From CAVVUF01 sp963751425 (GTDB taxonomy: Bacteria > Chloroflexota > Anaerolineae > Anaerolineales > UBA4823): DNA of 64,000 nucleotides. The stretch covers positions 434,001 through 498,000 of the forward strand of contig CAVVUF010000002.1 of assembly GCA_963751425.1 (NCBI GenBank), given 5' to 3'. The notes under the pieces are model-generated. The model was not told where the DNA came from. It saw only the letters and a program-made list of their open reading frames with translations, and made no database searches. Of this stretch, positions 8,304-18,671 are shown piece by piece; within the stretch, counting starts at the first letter, position 1, and each line of letters begins with the position of its first letter. The position numbers and the translations under genes were made by a program.

Positions 8304-10647
8304 ATGGGTATGGTAAATGGAGCTCGGCCGATGGACAGCGACCATAAGAATGATGTGACTCAAGCCTTGAAAGAAAGCCAGGAGAGGTTATTGCGCGTCA
8401 TTACTGACGCTCCGATTATCCTTTGGGCGATGGATCTCCAAGGGGTGATCACTTTATCCGAGGGGAAAGGGCTGTCTAAACTCGGCCTCGCTCCAGGTGA
8501 ATTGGTGGGCCAATCGCTGTTCGAACGTAATGCCGGGCGTCCTGATGTCTTGGAATATATCCGCCGGGCATTGAAAGGCGAGGAGATTACTTCCCTCCTG
8601 GAAAATAACGAAGAGGTATTCGAGACGCATTATTCACCTCAATTCGATATGCTAGGTGCAATGACGGGAGTCATTGCCGTTTCGGTAATTATCACGGAGA
8701 GAATGAAAGCGGAGGAGGCACTGCGCGAGAGTGAAGAGCGCTATCGTTCGCTGATCGATAACAGCCCTGATGGGATTTTATTGACTGCCCCGGACGGCAG
8801 CATCCTCTCTGCGAATGCTGCTGCCTGCCAAATTTTTGACATGTCAGAAAAGGAAATCTGCCAGGCTGGCAGAGCGGGCGTGGTCGATTTATCAGATCCG
8901 CATGCGATTGTGTTTTTGGAGGAACGTACCAAGACAGGTAAAGCTCGAGGAGAACTGACCCTGATTCGCAAAGGTGGGGTGAGATTTCCTGCAGAGGTCA
9001 CCTCGGCTATTTTCACAGATCGAGATGGTCATTTACGCACCAGCATGATCATCCGTGATATCACCCAGCAGAAATTAGCTCAAGATGCTTTGCGAGCCAG
9101 TGAGGAGCAGTATCAAAGCATTTTCTATGCAACACGCGATGGATTATTTATCAGCGATCTCTCCGGTAAATTGGTGGATTTCAATCCTGAAGCATGTCGA
9201 ATGTTGGGTTATACAGAGAAAGAAATGCGCCTGCTTCAGCCTCTACAGCTCATTCATCCAGATTCCTTGCATGTCTTCGAAGAGTACTTGCGTAAGGTTA
9301 GGGATGGGACGCAGTTTCATGGTCGTGCGATGGGTCTTCGTAAAGATGGTTCAAGCTTTCCAGCCGAGATTTTTGGGGTTCCGATAACTTATTATCGCCA
9401 GCACTATGCTTTGGCAGTCGTGCGAGACATTACCGAGCAAGTGCATGCTTACCAATTGCTCGAACAACGGGTGAGCGAAAGAACCCGTGAGATTTCGGCT
9501 CTTTTGGACGTTTCCCGCAATGTTGCTTCTACTTTTGAGCTGCGTCCCTTACTGGCACAGATTTTGAATCAATTGAGTACAGTGGTAGATTATTCTGGGG
9601 CAGCCATTATTACTTTGGAAGATGATGAATTTGTCATCGTCGATTACGTCGGACCCATCTCGCATGACCAGGCGTTGCAAACTCAGATTCCATTGAACTC
9701 AGCTACGCTTTTCAAGCGCGTTGCTACCCAACTCAAACCGTTGATTATTGCCGATTTATGGGAGGATACGCCAGCCAACCATGAAATCCTGGAAAGCCTC
9801 ACGGGACCTGTTGGTGAGCTCTTTCGCTTTGCGCACTCCTGGATTGGCGTTCCTTTAACCGTGAGGGATTGTTTGGTTGGTATTCTCTCTGTAGATCATC
9901 TCAAATCCGGTACCTATACCCAACAACATGCTCGCCTGGTATGGGCATTTGCAGACCAGGCAGCGGTAGCCATCGATAATGCCAGGGTATATAAACAAGC
10001 TCAGGAGCTGGCGGCTCTGGAAGAGCGGCAGAAATTGGCGCGCGAAGCTTCACGATTCCGTCTCTCAAGCCCTTTACGGTATTGCACTGGGGGCGCGCAC
10101 CGCTCGGGCGCTGCTGGAACGTGACCCGGCTCAGGCTGTTGAGGCAGTAGATTACTGTCTCTCCCTGGCAGAAATCGGCCTGGCAGAGATGCGCTCCTTG
10201 ATCTTTGAGCTGCGCCCAGAATCCTTGGAAAAGGAAGGTCTGGTAGCGGCCTTGGGTAAGCAAGCCGATGCGCTGCGCTCTCGGATGGGAATTCAAGTAT
10301 CCACGAAATTCTGTGATGAACCAGATGTATCTTTGGAAATCAAGCAAGTATATTATCGTGTTGCTCAAGAGGCCCTGCAAAATATTTTTAAACATGCTCA
10401 AGCAAGCCAGGTGACGTTGAAGCTGGATAAAGATGCCAGGATTCTGAGCATGTCGATCCAGGATAACGGGCGCGGCTTTGATGTTCAGAGCGAATTTTCT
10501 GGGCATTTGGGCTTAATGTCGATGCGAGAGCGGGTCGAAAAAATTGGCGGCAGGACAGACATTCGTAGTATTCCCCAACAGGGAACGGAAATTCAAGTAG
10601 AAGTCGAAATCCCTCTCAAGCCAGTATCGATGAAAAGGTCGATATGA
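8304..10647 (+). CDS. PAS-PAS-PAS-GAF histidine kinase, HisKA_3 type, frameshifted
   Basis: AGGAG lies 6 bases before the ATG. The first frame (8304-10124) holds three PAS domains (about 25-130, 145-260, 270-390) and a GAF domain (about 410-565). The kinase part is in another frame. At about 10047 one extra G splits the codons of the dimerisation motif: removing it restores LARELHDSVSQAL, which contains the phospho-acceptor histidine. The rest (to 10647) has the HisKA_3 ELRPE box and an HATPase (N-box EALQNIFKHA; DNGRGFD). As written, no kinase would be made. A sequencing insertion is likelier than decay. The probable partner is the NarL-type regulator at 851. Confidence 0.85.
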
Positions 10648-11507
10648 AGCGCATCAGGAACCAAACCCCATCGCGCATGCGGATCATCGTAATTGGACTG
10701 ATTTGGATTGTTCTGGGTTTTGCATGTAATTTACCAGTCCACCGCACGTCAGTAATCATCTCGGGTGAAACGGATGCGGTGTCTGCAGCTCCCACTGCTG
10801 GGTTGGTTATTTCCCCCTCAATTTCACCCCTGCCCTCCGTGACGCCCACGCTTACCCCACAGCCAACCGGGACGGCTGCACCTTCCTCCACGCTGATGCC
10901 TACCCAAACCCTGACAGAAACGCCGACCCTGACCCAGACCGAAACCTCCACACCCACCATCACGCCTACTTATGCCATCCTGCGCGGCAAGGTGCTCGAG
11001 CAGTCCAACTGCCGCTACGGTCCCGGTTCGCCCTATCTATACAAATACGGCCTCTACCCAGGCACGGTCCTGGAAATCATCGGGCGCAACGATCTGGGCA
11101 CATGGGTTGTGGTGCAGGCCATCGGCGGCAGCAACCCCTGCTGGGTGAAGGCCTCTTTGCTCCAGATCAGGGGAGATGTGATGAGCGTGGCGCCCACCTA
11201 CCTCCCGCTCCCACAGAGTCCCTATTATGGACCGGTGACGGGTGTTTCGGCGGTGCGCAGCGGCAATGAGGTTGCGATCTCATGGAACCCAGTGATCTTG
11301 CGTGCCGGGGACGACTCTGAACAGATCCCTTACGTGATCGAGGCCTGGGTGTGCAAGGATGGGAAGCTGGTCTTTACCCCAGTCGGTTCGTATGCCACCT
11401 TTGTCACCGTCCAGGATGAACCGGGCTGTTCGGAGCCTTCGCATGGCTTTCTCTATGCCGCCGAAAAGCACGGCTACACCAAGGGGGTAACGATTCCCTG
11501 GCCGTAA
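10644..11507 (+). CDS. SH3-like domain lipoprotein
   Basis: 287 residues. The ATG overlaps the kinase stop by 4 bases (ATGA), so it is coupled to the kinase gene. A lipobox (VLGFAC) follows the hydrophobic N-terminus, then a long threonine/proline-rich spacer (about 50-110) that would lift the domain off the membrane. Residues about 112-175 look like a bacterial SH3 domain (NCRYGPGSPYLYKYGLYPG, then WVKASLL), usually a cell-wall or peptide binder. The C-terminal part is unassigned and has three cysteines. A sensory accessory role for the kinase is possible but inferred only from position. Confidence 0.78.
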   Translation: MKRIRNQTPSRMRIIVIGLIWIVLGFACNLPVHRTSVIISGETDAVSAAPTAGLVISPSISPLPSVTPTLTPQPTGTAAPSSTLMPTQTLTETPTLTQTETSTPTITPTYAILRGKVLEQSNCRYGPGSPYLYKYGLYPGTVLEIIGRNDLGTWVVVQAIGGSNPCWVKASLLQIRGDVMSVAPTYLPLPQSPYYGPVTGVSAVRSGNEVAISWNPVILRAGDDSEQIPYVIEAWVCKDGKLVFTPVGSYATFVTVQDEPGCSEPSHGFLYAAEKHGYTKGVTIPWP

Positions 11508-11586
11508 AGGGATATGCAGACCTTACCTTCATCAGGATATATTCTTCTAAAGAGAACCTGAAACCGATCTGGGAAAGCGGAAGATT

Positions 11587-13104
11587 TTATTTAAATACAA
11601 TTGGCAGGTATATCCTTTTGTTGTCGCTAACCTGTATCTGGACAGTATAACCTGTCGCTGTCGCCGTGCTTACCGTAACGGTGATACCATGTGTGGCATC
11701 AATGAATTTTTCCCCAACAGTCCAAATTGCGCCGCTGTCGCCGGTATTTCCATTGCCATCGATATCAATCACATGCGCAGGCTCAGAGCGATTATTTTTC
11801 ACTTCATGGATGATCACACCATTCCCAGGTAAGATGCCATCATAGCCAGCTTGCCGGCGAGCTTCTACTGTATAAAAGGAGTTGGGAGATCTCCATATAG
11901 GGATTTGGGCCATCTTGTAATTATTCGTCTGCGGTAGAGCCAGCCGCTCCAGGGTGATCGTAGCCTGGCTGCCAGGCAAAGCAGTATATTTTTCAGAAGG
12001 TAAAATCCACCCAGATTTATCCTTGTGGTAAGAAATAGTGTGTTGTCCAAAATGACCGTAAATCGGGTCGGGAGTGTTGGAATAACGGCCATCCTTGCTC
12101 ATCACATCCCAATAGTTGTCATAGACGAGGCCATAATTTCCAGACGAGTGAGGCATTCCGAAGCCATGCCCCATCTCGTGTTCGATAACGGCGATGTCGG
12201 AATATCCCCAGGGAGGTTCCCAGGTTGTTCTCCAGGAGCGAGTTATCCCATCCAAGGTTAAGTATGCAGATCCACCATATGCGTAACCATTCAGGGAATT
12301 GTTAAACATTAAGTTTATGCCAACATAAGCTGGAAAGTATACATTTACATCACCTTTAGCCGTGCAGTCACGTGCCAAGACGGTGAGATCAGCATCTATT
12401 GATCCATTTCCATCCCGATCATAAATATAATGCGAGCGGGGATATGGCAAGGTGTACCAGCCCGAAGCACTGCTCCCTAAAACGTTTACATTATTGTAAG
12501 ACAGTTCTCTCCAGTAATGGTCCAGGCCTGGATATGTGCTGGCATACATATTCTGAAAAAAAGTCAGGCTGCTCGGCTCATCAGCGCTGTCTGCAAACTT
12601 ACATAAGATCGAGACCCAGGGTTGATTCCCGCTGATATCCGGCGCTAATCGATTTGAAAATTGACTTTCTAAGGGGATAATTTGAATATTAAAAACAGAG
12701 AACACCGGAGTCCTTTCCTCAACTGTGTCAGGGAGGTTGACCCATACTCCATGGACGGTTACATGCTTCTTGTCATAGTCCCATAAACTTTCTGAAGAGT
12801 TATCAAATGACTCCTGAAATAACAGCTCGGTAGTTTGGTCTTCACTTTCTGTAAGGAAATAACTGGTTCCTGCCAATTGGTGTGAGCCAGGGGCAGGATC
12901 ACTCAATACGATAGAAAACACTCCAGAAAGTTGAATATTTGTTTCATCTGGTAGGCGGACGGGCAGTTCTTCTGGGGAGATATCAGCAGGAAGAACTGAA
13001 GTCCCCTCATCTCCTAAATGGGTGGCAGGAGAAAAATCGAGGATCAGCGGAATCGTAAAGATGGCGGACAAAACAAGAAAAATAGAGCTTATTTTGGTGA
13101 ACAC
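11587..13104 (-). CDS. Secreted metzincin-type zinc metalloprotease (M6/M11-like)
   Basis: 505 residues. An N-terminal signal peptide (about 1-28) directs export. The zinc site is the metzincin motif HEMGHGFGMPH (H309, H313, H319; catalytic E310), followed by a Met-turn-like segment WDVMSKDG. The region before it (QPWVSILCKFAD, FFQNMYAS, YWRELSYN) resembles immune-inhibitor A or gametolysin relatives. A small beta-rich region follows, and the chain ends in IYLPIVFK. That YLP-type tail resembles the end of the solute-binding protein at 14538 (NLPFIRR). It is likely to degrade extracellular protein. Confidence 0.85.
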   Translation of the reverse strand: MFTKISSIFLVLSAIFTIPLILDFSPATHLGDEGTSVLPADISPEELPVRLPDETNIQLSGVFSIVLSDPAPGSHQLAGTSYFLTESEDQTTELLFQESFDNSSESLWDYDKKHVTVHGVWVNLPDTVEERTPVFSVFNIQIIPLESQFSNRLAPDISGNQPWVSILCKFADSADEPSSLTFFQNMYASTYPGLDHYWRELSYNNVNVLGSSASGWYTLPYPRSHYIYDRDGNGSIDADLTVLARDCTAKGDVNVYFPAYVGINLMFNNSLNGYAYGGSAYLTLDGITRSWRTTWEPPWGYSDIAVIEHEMGHGFGMPHSSGNYGLVYDNYWDVMSKDGRYSNTPDPIYGHFGQHTISYHKDKSGWILPSEKYTALPGSQATITLERLALPQTNNYKMAQIPIWRSPNSFYTVEARRQAGYDGILPGNGVIIHEVKNNRSEPAHVIDIDGNGNTGDSGAIWTVGEKFIDATHGITVTVSTATATGYTVQIQVSDNKRIYLPIVFK

Positions 13105-13152
13105 TGTTTCCCTCCTTGGCCATGAATGGTTATTCGTATATTGTTTATACCA

Positions 13153-13911
13153 TCAATGACGATTTTGCATGACGATTGGATGGATCTTCCACAAATAGAT
13201 TGGCGTCAAGATGAGAAGAATAGTCCCCAGCCAGATCAGGGTCAGGTTTTTGAATGAAAACATCCCTGGGCCGAGAATCGCTGCATTTGAGTTTGCCACC
13301 AGCAGAACCGTTTCCAGGTCCCACACAGCGTGGATCACGATGAGGCCCAGGATGCCGCCTGCCCGCCAACGGATCAGCGCGAAAAGCAAGCCGATGAAGA
13401 AGGTCGCCAGTCCTACCACCAGACCCTGACCGAAGATATGCCATAATAAGAAACCAAAGCTCGAGCCCCAGATGGCCCAGCGCACCCCGCCCCAATCCTC
13501 CAGCAGGCGGTAGAGCAGCCCACGGAAGAGCAGCTCTTCGACCAGCCCCACCAGAAAAAAGTAAAATAAGAGGCTGCCGACCAGGTTCAGCCAGGTAAGT
13601 GGGGGAGGTTGTGCGCTCCATTCAATCCCCCGGATGATCAGCAGCCGCCCGGTCAAGATCACCACCCCGCAAGCCAGGCTCAGCCGCAGCCCGTTCCGGT
13701 TAACGCCCAGCTCATCCCAACTCCAGCGCCTGCGCCCGATGTAAACGGTGCCGGCCAGGATGTAAACATACACAAAGGCCTGGAAAAGATCATTTTGGCT
13801 CACGTTCAGATTCGGCCAGATCCACAAGTAAGCTGGGATGGCTGGCAGAAACAGGATCCCAATCTCTAATAAAGCAGATAGATTAGGGTTCTTCTTAATT
13901 TTTTGGAGCAT
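13153..13911 (-). CDS. CPBP (CAAX/Abi) family intramembrane protease
   Basis: 252 residues with about seven membrane helices. The family motifs are present: EELLFR (E125, E126, R130), FLLWHIFGQ and HAVWD, whose glutamates and histidines form the intramembrane metal site. Members cleave prenylated or small membrane peptides, or act in immunity and bacteriocin self-protection; the bacterial substrate is usually unknown. It lies 14 bases after the flavin-binding protein gene (13926-14375) and probably shares its transcript. Confidence 0.88.
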   Translation of the reverse strand: MLQKIKKNPNLSALLEIGILFLPAIPAYLWIWPNLNVSQNDLFQAFVYVYILAGTVYIGRRRWSWDELGVNRNGLRLSLACGVVILTGRLLIIRGIEWSAQPPPLTWLNLVGSLLFYFFLVGLVEELLFRGLLYRLLEDWGGVRWAIWGSSFGFLLWHIFGQGLVVGLATFFIGLLFALIRWRAGGILGLIVIHAVWDLETVLLVANSNAAILGPGMFSFKNLTLIWLGTILLILTPIYLWKIHPIVMQNRH

Positions 13912-13925
13912 TTCTGCATCGCGTC

Positions 13926-14375
13926 TTATTTTGGAGGGAGCCCCAGCTTGGCGTAGTCCACCGTCAGCCAGCGCTCCGGCCAGACACGCACCAAGATATC
14001 GTCCGCTACCCCCGCCGCGCCGCCCAGGCTTTCCAGGTAGCGCTCACCGCCTTCGCCTCCAAAATAGCGGAAAGCCATCGGACACACATCTCTTTCGAAC
14101 TGCACCGGCTCGATGCTCACGGGACCCTCGACGCTGACATATTTATAAGGTGGCCTGGGGTCCTGGACGCAGACGCTCATTCGTTTTGCTGCTGCCAACA
14201 GCCTGGCTTTGCGGCTTTTATGGCCTGTCCAGATGCGCACCTCCCCTCCGGGCTCGTAGAGGTACCAGACCGGCACCGTCAGCGGGCCGCGACCTTCTTC
14301 AGGTATGCTGATCACGGCAATCCAGGGTTGGGCTAAAAAGGCTTCGCGTTCTTCTTTCGTCATCACAGTATTCAT
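13926..14375 (-). CDS. Pyridoxamine 5'-phosphate oxidase-like flavin-binding protein
   Basis: About 149 residues. The start is the ATG at 14375, since GGGAGGAG is 5 bases upstream; a slightly longer frame to 14393 lacks this. The split-barrel fold of the PNPOx-like family is suggested by PWIAVISI, GPLTVPVWYLYEPGG and the motif RKARLLAAAKRMSVCVQD. Such proteins bind FMN or F420 and reduce diverse small molecules, or bind haem. Substrate unknown. Confidence 0.8.
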   Translation of the reverse strand: MNTVMTKEEREAFLAQPWIAVISIPEEGRGPLTVPVWYLYEPGGEVRIWTGHKSRKARLLAAAKRMSVCVQDPRPPYKYVSVEGPVSIEPVQFERDVCPMAFRYFGGEGGERYLESLGGAAGVADDILVRVWPERWLTVDYAKLGLPPK

Positions 14376-14537
14376 GGCAGCTCCTCCCGCCATGATTATC
14401 GCGCAAAAAAGGATTTAGAGACAAGGTAAAAATTTGCTAAAACGCGCTCTACTTGGAGATACCAATCCTACAAGAATTTGTCATCTTCGCTGACAAGGAG
14501 ATGACAGATTCTTCGGTGCTAACGACCAACCCTTTGC

Positions 14538-17078
14538 TCAGCGGCGGATAAACGGTAAGTTGATGAAATGCCGAAAAGCGACCAGACCGGGTGGCAGCGC
14601 GAAGGTAGGATAATTGCCTTCTTCGCCCCGCACTGGCTGGCTGGAATTGATTTCAAATCGCGTGGAGGCGTATGGATTGACAGCAACCGTGGCAGTGTAA
14701 AAGCCCTCATTAGCCTGGGGGGCGGTTGTGAGGGTGAGTGTAAAGGCCCCCGTCTCGCCGATGAATATCGTTCCCAGCTTCGTTTGATTAAGGCTGACCG
14801 TTCCGATGCGGTTGAAGGGGAAGTTTGTGCCGACCAGGTTGAAAGCGCTGCCCGGCGCACCGGTGTCATAATTAACCGCCAGTGCGGGTGGTTGGGGATT
14901 GTGGTCGAAGCGGTCCCATTTGCCCGCTGGGTCGGGGAAGTCGGGATTGCGCTGCAGGGTAAGGGTTCCAATGGATGGGGCGTAGGCAGTGTCCAGGTAA
15001 AATGGTCCTGTTCCGATCCAGAAATGACCGTGGGCAGCCACCCAGGCTTGCAAATTTAACCAACGCGCCGCGGCTTCGCCAGTCGCAAGATAAGTGTTCA
15101 AGGTGTTGGCATAAGGGACATAGCCGGTTTGCTGGGCTACTGGGAGAAGTCCATTCAACGTCCCCAGGCTTGCCCCGCTGGTGAAATCCATCCATGGGAT
15201 ACCCAGGGAATCGGCTTTATTGGGTGAGAAAGCCAGTGTCTTTGCCGAATCAGCCAGGCATCCTAAAGCCAGGTTGTGCCAGGCGCCTTCGCCGTAACCA
15301 TAATCCGGCCACCAGGTATCCACCGCCAGCTCGGCATCCAATTGGAAATTATCCTTGTAGGTTTCAATGGTCAAAGGATTGGTCGAAACGATCCTGACCC
15401 CCTTGAAGGTGGCCATGAAGGATTCGAGATTTGAAACTGCGGCTGGGTCATAGATGGCGCTGCCTGGCTTGGCGCGATCAAAAGTCATGATCATGCGCAT
15501 CACAAAGTCGGCGGGGGAAAGCGCGCTGCCATCATGCCATTTGACAGTTTGGAACAGGTCAGCAGGGTAGGTCGCCACACTCTTTACCTTGGCAGTCAAG
15601 GTTGTCGTGTATTTCTCACTGGCTGTGATGAACCTTTGGTTGGCAGCATCCCAATCCACCCAGGCATCCCCTGGCACCGTGATGGAGGGAGTGAAGGATA
15701 AGCTCACCCAATCCAGGGTTTGGGTCACCGGCAGGCCGGCTTGAACGACCACCTCCGCGCCCTGGATGCGCTGCGGCCAGGCGAGGCCGTTGCGCGGGTC
15801 GGGGAGCACTCCGGCATCCTGGGTGGCGCTTCGGGAAAATAAGTCGTAAACCCAGTTGCTTCCAGCGACGGGATTCCATGGGTCCACATGCACACCAGGT
15901 AATGCAACCCGCGCCAGGCCGCCTTCCTCACCCGTGAAGCGCACCGTGTATGGCCAGAGGCGTCCGCCGATCACACCCCCTGCCAGATCAGGCGCAATCG
16001 AGACATCGCTCCGGCGGGGTGTGAAACTGGTCTGGTCTACCAGCCAGACGCGCACGGAATCCTGAAGAGATAGTGTTAAAGCCTGGTTGAAGAGTGCATC
16101 ACGTTCTGACATGGAAGTATAGTTAGAATATAATAATTTTTCTGCCGCCGTGTAGAATTCGGGCGAGGGGTGATATGCCTGCGATAGAGGGTATATTCCA
16201 GCCAATGGGGGGGGAGCATAGAAAAAACCGAAATTGCTGCCTTCATCGCGGCTGATGGCTGTGGTGACCCAGCCGCCGGTATACAGGTGCCACAAACCAG
16301 TGCTCGGATCAGACCCACTCCAAATAGGTGAAGCCTCGTTACGGGTCTTGTACTGGCGGTCGACGGTGAAACCGATTGACTCGAGCTGGGTCGCCACGTA
16401 ATCGCCGATCTGGCGGCGCTGGTCTTCAACGCGGATGATGAAGATCAGTGTCACCGGTGTGCTGTTGTAGTACCATTTTCCTCCCACCGTTGTAGCGCCC
16501 AACTTCGTCATTTCAGTGGCAATGACACTGCTGGCATGCGAGGGATTGTAAGCATAATATGCTTCCAACTCTTGAACTTTGGCATTATAGCGTGCATAAT
16601 CAGGGAAACTGGTGCTAAGAGGAAAGAAGCGTGACATTGCCAGGTTGTTATAGAACTGCCGGCTGATGTAGCTGCGGTCCACCAGCCAATTGAGCGCTTC
16701 GCGGATGGCAGGGACGGCGAAGGGGTTGAGCTTGCCATTCGTGAACACCGGGCCAGCCGGGTTAAGGGTTAACTCGTTGTAAGTTCCCACTGACTGGCTG
16801 GAAGTTAGCTCTGGGCTGCTCTGGACTGTTTGAAAAAGGACGGGATCAGCCGAGCCATTCGCAAAAAGGTCCAGAGTGCCAGCCTTCAATTGGTCTACGG
16901 CAGCACTCGCCGAATCCTGCTGGCTGATGACTACCGTGTCCACCCAGGCGCCCGTTCTTGAGGGAGCCAGGCCCGCTGGCTCTGCGCGAACGGCCTCGGC
17001 GGTTTGATGCGGTGTTGAGGCAAATACCAAACAAAAAAGGATAAATAACCGGATGAAGATTGCCGTTTTGGTTTTCAT
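14538..17078 (-). CDS. Orphan ABC solute-binding protein, family 5 (DppA/OppA-like)
   Basis: About 846 residues, longer than the usual 500-600. The ATG at 17078 has AGGAG 7 bases upstream and starts a signal peptide. The N-terminal part (to about 740) shows the SBP_5 pattern (NPFAVPAIREALNWLVDR, GGKWYYNSTPVTL, WHDGSALSPADFVMRM). A C-terminal beta domain resembling an IPT/TIG fold follows (GSAFNLVGTNFPFNRIGTV), and the chain ends in FINLPFIRR, a tail similar in style to the protease at 11587. There is no lipobox and no permease or ATPase gene nearby. It may be surface-attached rather than part of a classic importer. Confidence 0.85.
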   Translation of the reverse strand: MKTKTAIFIRLFILFCLVFASTPHQTAEAVRAEPAGLAPSRTGAWVDTVVISQQDSASAAVDQLKAGTLDLFANGSADPVLFQTVQSSPELTSSQSVGTYNELTLNPAGPVFTNGKLNPFAVPAIREALNWLVDRSYISRQFYNNLAMSRFFPLSTSFPDYARYNAKVQELEAYYAYNPSHASSVIATEMTKLGATTVGGKWYYNSTPVTLIFIIRVEDQRRQIGDYVATQLESIGFTVDRQYKTRNEASPIWSGSDPSTGLWHLYTGGWVTTAISRDEGSNFGFFYAPPPLAGIYPLSQAYHPSPEFYTAAEKLLYSNYTSMSERDALFNQALTLSLQDSVRVWLVDQTSFTPRRSDVSIAPDLAGGVIGGRLWPYTVRFTGEEGGLARVALPGVHVDPWNPVAGSNWVYDLFSRSATQDAGVLPDPRNGLAWPQRIQGAEVVVQAGLPVTQTLDWVSLSFTPSITVPGDAWVDWDAANQRFITASEKYTTTLTAKVKSVATYPADLFQTVKWHDGSALSPADFVMRMIMTFDRAKPGSAIYDPAAVSNLESFMATFKGVRIVSTNPLTIETYKDNFQLDAELAVDTWWPDYGYGEGAWHNLALGCLADSAKTLAFSPNKADSLGIPWMDFTSGASLGTLNGLLPVAQQTGYVPYANTLNTYLATGEAAARWLNLQAWVAAHGHFWIGTGPFYLDTAYAPSIGTLTLQRNPDFPDPAGKWDRFDHNPQPPALAVNYDTGAPGSAFNLVGTNFPFNRIGTVSLNQTKLGTIFIGETGAFTLTLTTAPQANEGFYTATVAVNPYASTRFEINSSQPVRGEEGNYPTFALPPGLVAFRHFINLPFIRR

Positions 17079-17337
17079 GACTTCACTCCTGATTAGATTG
17101 AAATTATGCAAATATTGATTAGTACGAAATTAAATCCCTCAATTGGGATTATACACCCACCTGCTCATCATGATTATTGACGTCATCCAATATCATAAAA
17201 TTAAAATCGAGAAATGGGTGCTGGTTTCTCGGAGTTCCTCCTGATACAATGCTGCCTGCCTTGCAGGTCTGATAGTTTTTCTTTACTTGACTCGTAATAT
17301 AATCGGATCAGGCATATTCATGCCAAGTGAGGAACCT

Positions 17338-18516
17338 ATGACCGACAACCCCCAAAAATGTGAATACTGTGGAACCCCTTTGAAGGTTGGTGCCGAATTC
17401 TGCGATGCCTGCGGGCAGCAGGTCAGAAATCTGTCCGCAGAGCAGCCTGTTTACCAGGCGCCCGCCTCACCCCCCACAATGGTCTCTCCAAAGATCGAAA
17501 TCCCAACCCCGCCTCCGGTTTCGCCGCCTGCCTCTACCTATAAACCCGCTCCGGCTTACGTCTCCCCGCCACCGCAATCCAAACGCAGCAAGACGCTTCC
17601 GATCATCCTGGGTGCGGTTGGCTGCCTGGCGATCTTGTGCATCTTTTCCTGTGCGGTCCTTGCCTTCTTCGCTTTACGTAATCGTTCACAAGCGCCCGAT
17701 GTCTCCAAGCTTGTTTCCATAGAGTCTACGCTGGAGCCTTTGCCAACTGACGCACCCTTGCCCACCAAACCTGTCCTGGCAACCAAGGCTCCTTTGCCTG
17801 GGGAAGCCCTGGCCCCAACACAGGTCCCACTCGCTACGCAGAATCCAACGCCTACGCTAGTCCCACTTGTTGAAGATCCTCCCTCTTCCTCACAGGGAGA
17901 TGTTCCAGTCCTTTCCTGGCCGTCTGACATCGGTCAGCAGTTGACCGATTCGTACTTTTCGGATGACTTTTCCTCGGCAGAATATGATTGGTGGGAAGTG
18001 GAAGATGAGACGAACACCTGGAGGATTGAGGATGAGCATTATGCCCTTCATCTGCTGAGTAACAATTATTCAACCTGGGCATACCTGCCGATCGAATTTA
18101 CGCCTACAACAATTGGCTTCGATGCTGCGGTCCTGCCAGGCTTTGAACAGGGCGCTTATGGGGTGATGTGTTATTATCAAGATGAGAATAACTACTACTT
18201 TATTTCAGTCGATCCTGTGTATCAAGAATATTCGCTTGGTTATGTGCGTGATGGTGAATTTGAAACGCTGATGGAAGATATGTGGATGCCTTCCCAAGCC
18301 ATAAAAGACGACAACTATGAGATTAATAACGTTATGGTAGTTTGCGATCCTGATATGATCACCCTGTTCGTAAATAATGAATTCGAGGCACAGGCAGATG
18401 TATCCTCCGTAACAGGCGGTGTGGCAGCGATTTATGGAGAGACCTGGGAGGATACCCCTTCGAGCGGGTTCAAAGTGCTTTTCGATAACCTATACACCTT
18501 CAAGCCGGTGCAGTGA
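17338..18516 (+). CDS. Zinc-ribbon membrane protein with LamG-like extracellular domain
   Basis: About 392 residues. The start is the ATG at 17338 (GAGG 5 bases upstream). Residues about 8-30 form a zinc ribbon with two CxxC pairs (CEYCGTP, CDACGQQ). A proline-rich linker, one membrane helix (about 88-112, cysteine-rich) and another proline/threonine-rich spacer follow. The C-terminal 190 residues (DDFSSAEYDWWEVED, YGVMCYYQDENNYYFISV) look like a concanavalin/LamG-type jelly roll that could bind sugars. A TATAAT at 17298-17303 is a possible -10 box. The function is unknown. Confidence 0.75.
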   Translation: MTDNPQKCEYCGTPLKVGAEFCDACGQQVRNLSAEQPVYQAPASPPTMVSPKIEIPTPPPVSPPASTYKPAPAYVSPPPQSKRSKTLPIILGAVGCLAILCIFSCAVLAFFALRNRSQAPDVSKLVSIESTLEPLPTDAPLPTKPVLATKAPLPGEALAPTQVPLATQNPTPTLVPLVEDPPSSSQGDVPVLSWPSDIGQQLTDSYFSDDFSSAEYDWWEVEDETNTWRIEDEHYALHLLSNNYSTWAYLPIEFTPTTIGFDAAVLPGFEQGAYGVMCYYQDENNYYFISVDPVYQEYSLGYVRDGEFETLMEDMWMPSQAIKDDNYEINNVMVVCDPDMITLFVNNEFEAQADVSSVTGGVAAIYGETWEDTPSSGFKVLFDNLYTFKPVQ

Positions 18517-18646
18517 TGCCCTGGCTGAGGGTGGTGAGAAAACATTGTATTCTATCTGCATAAAACACAGCATTTGGGCGGCATTCTGATATAATCCAAT
18601 CAGGCGCCGCCTGCGTATTTGAGTTCTGAGGTGTCTTGACTGCTAG

Positions 18647-18671
18647 TGCTGGCGATTAAGCCAGCATTTTT
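18647..18671 (+). terminator. Intrinsic terminator or attenuator upstream of pgm
   Basis: TGCTGGC (18647-18653) pairs perfectly with GCCAGCA (18660-18666) around a 6-base loop and is followed by five T. It lies 130 bases after the zinc-ribbon gene and 47 bases before the pgm start. It may end the upstream transcript. If the pgm promoter lies before it, it would attenuate pgm. Confidence 0.65.

Noticed and set aside
17254..17280. Hairpin CCTGC/GCAGG followed by a T run as terminator
   Set aside because: The stem is only 5 bp and the T run begins 9 bases later, too far for a normal intrinsic terminator.
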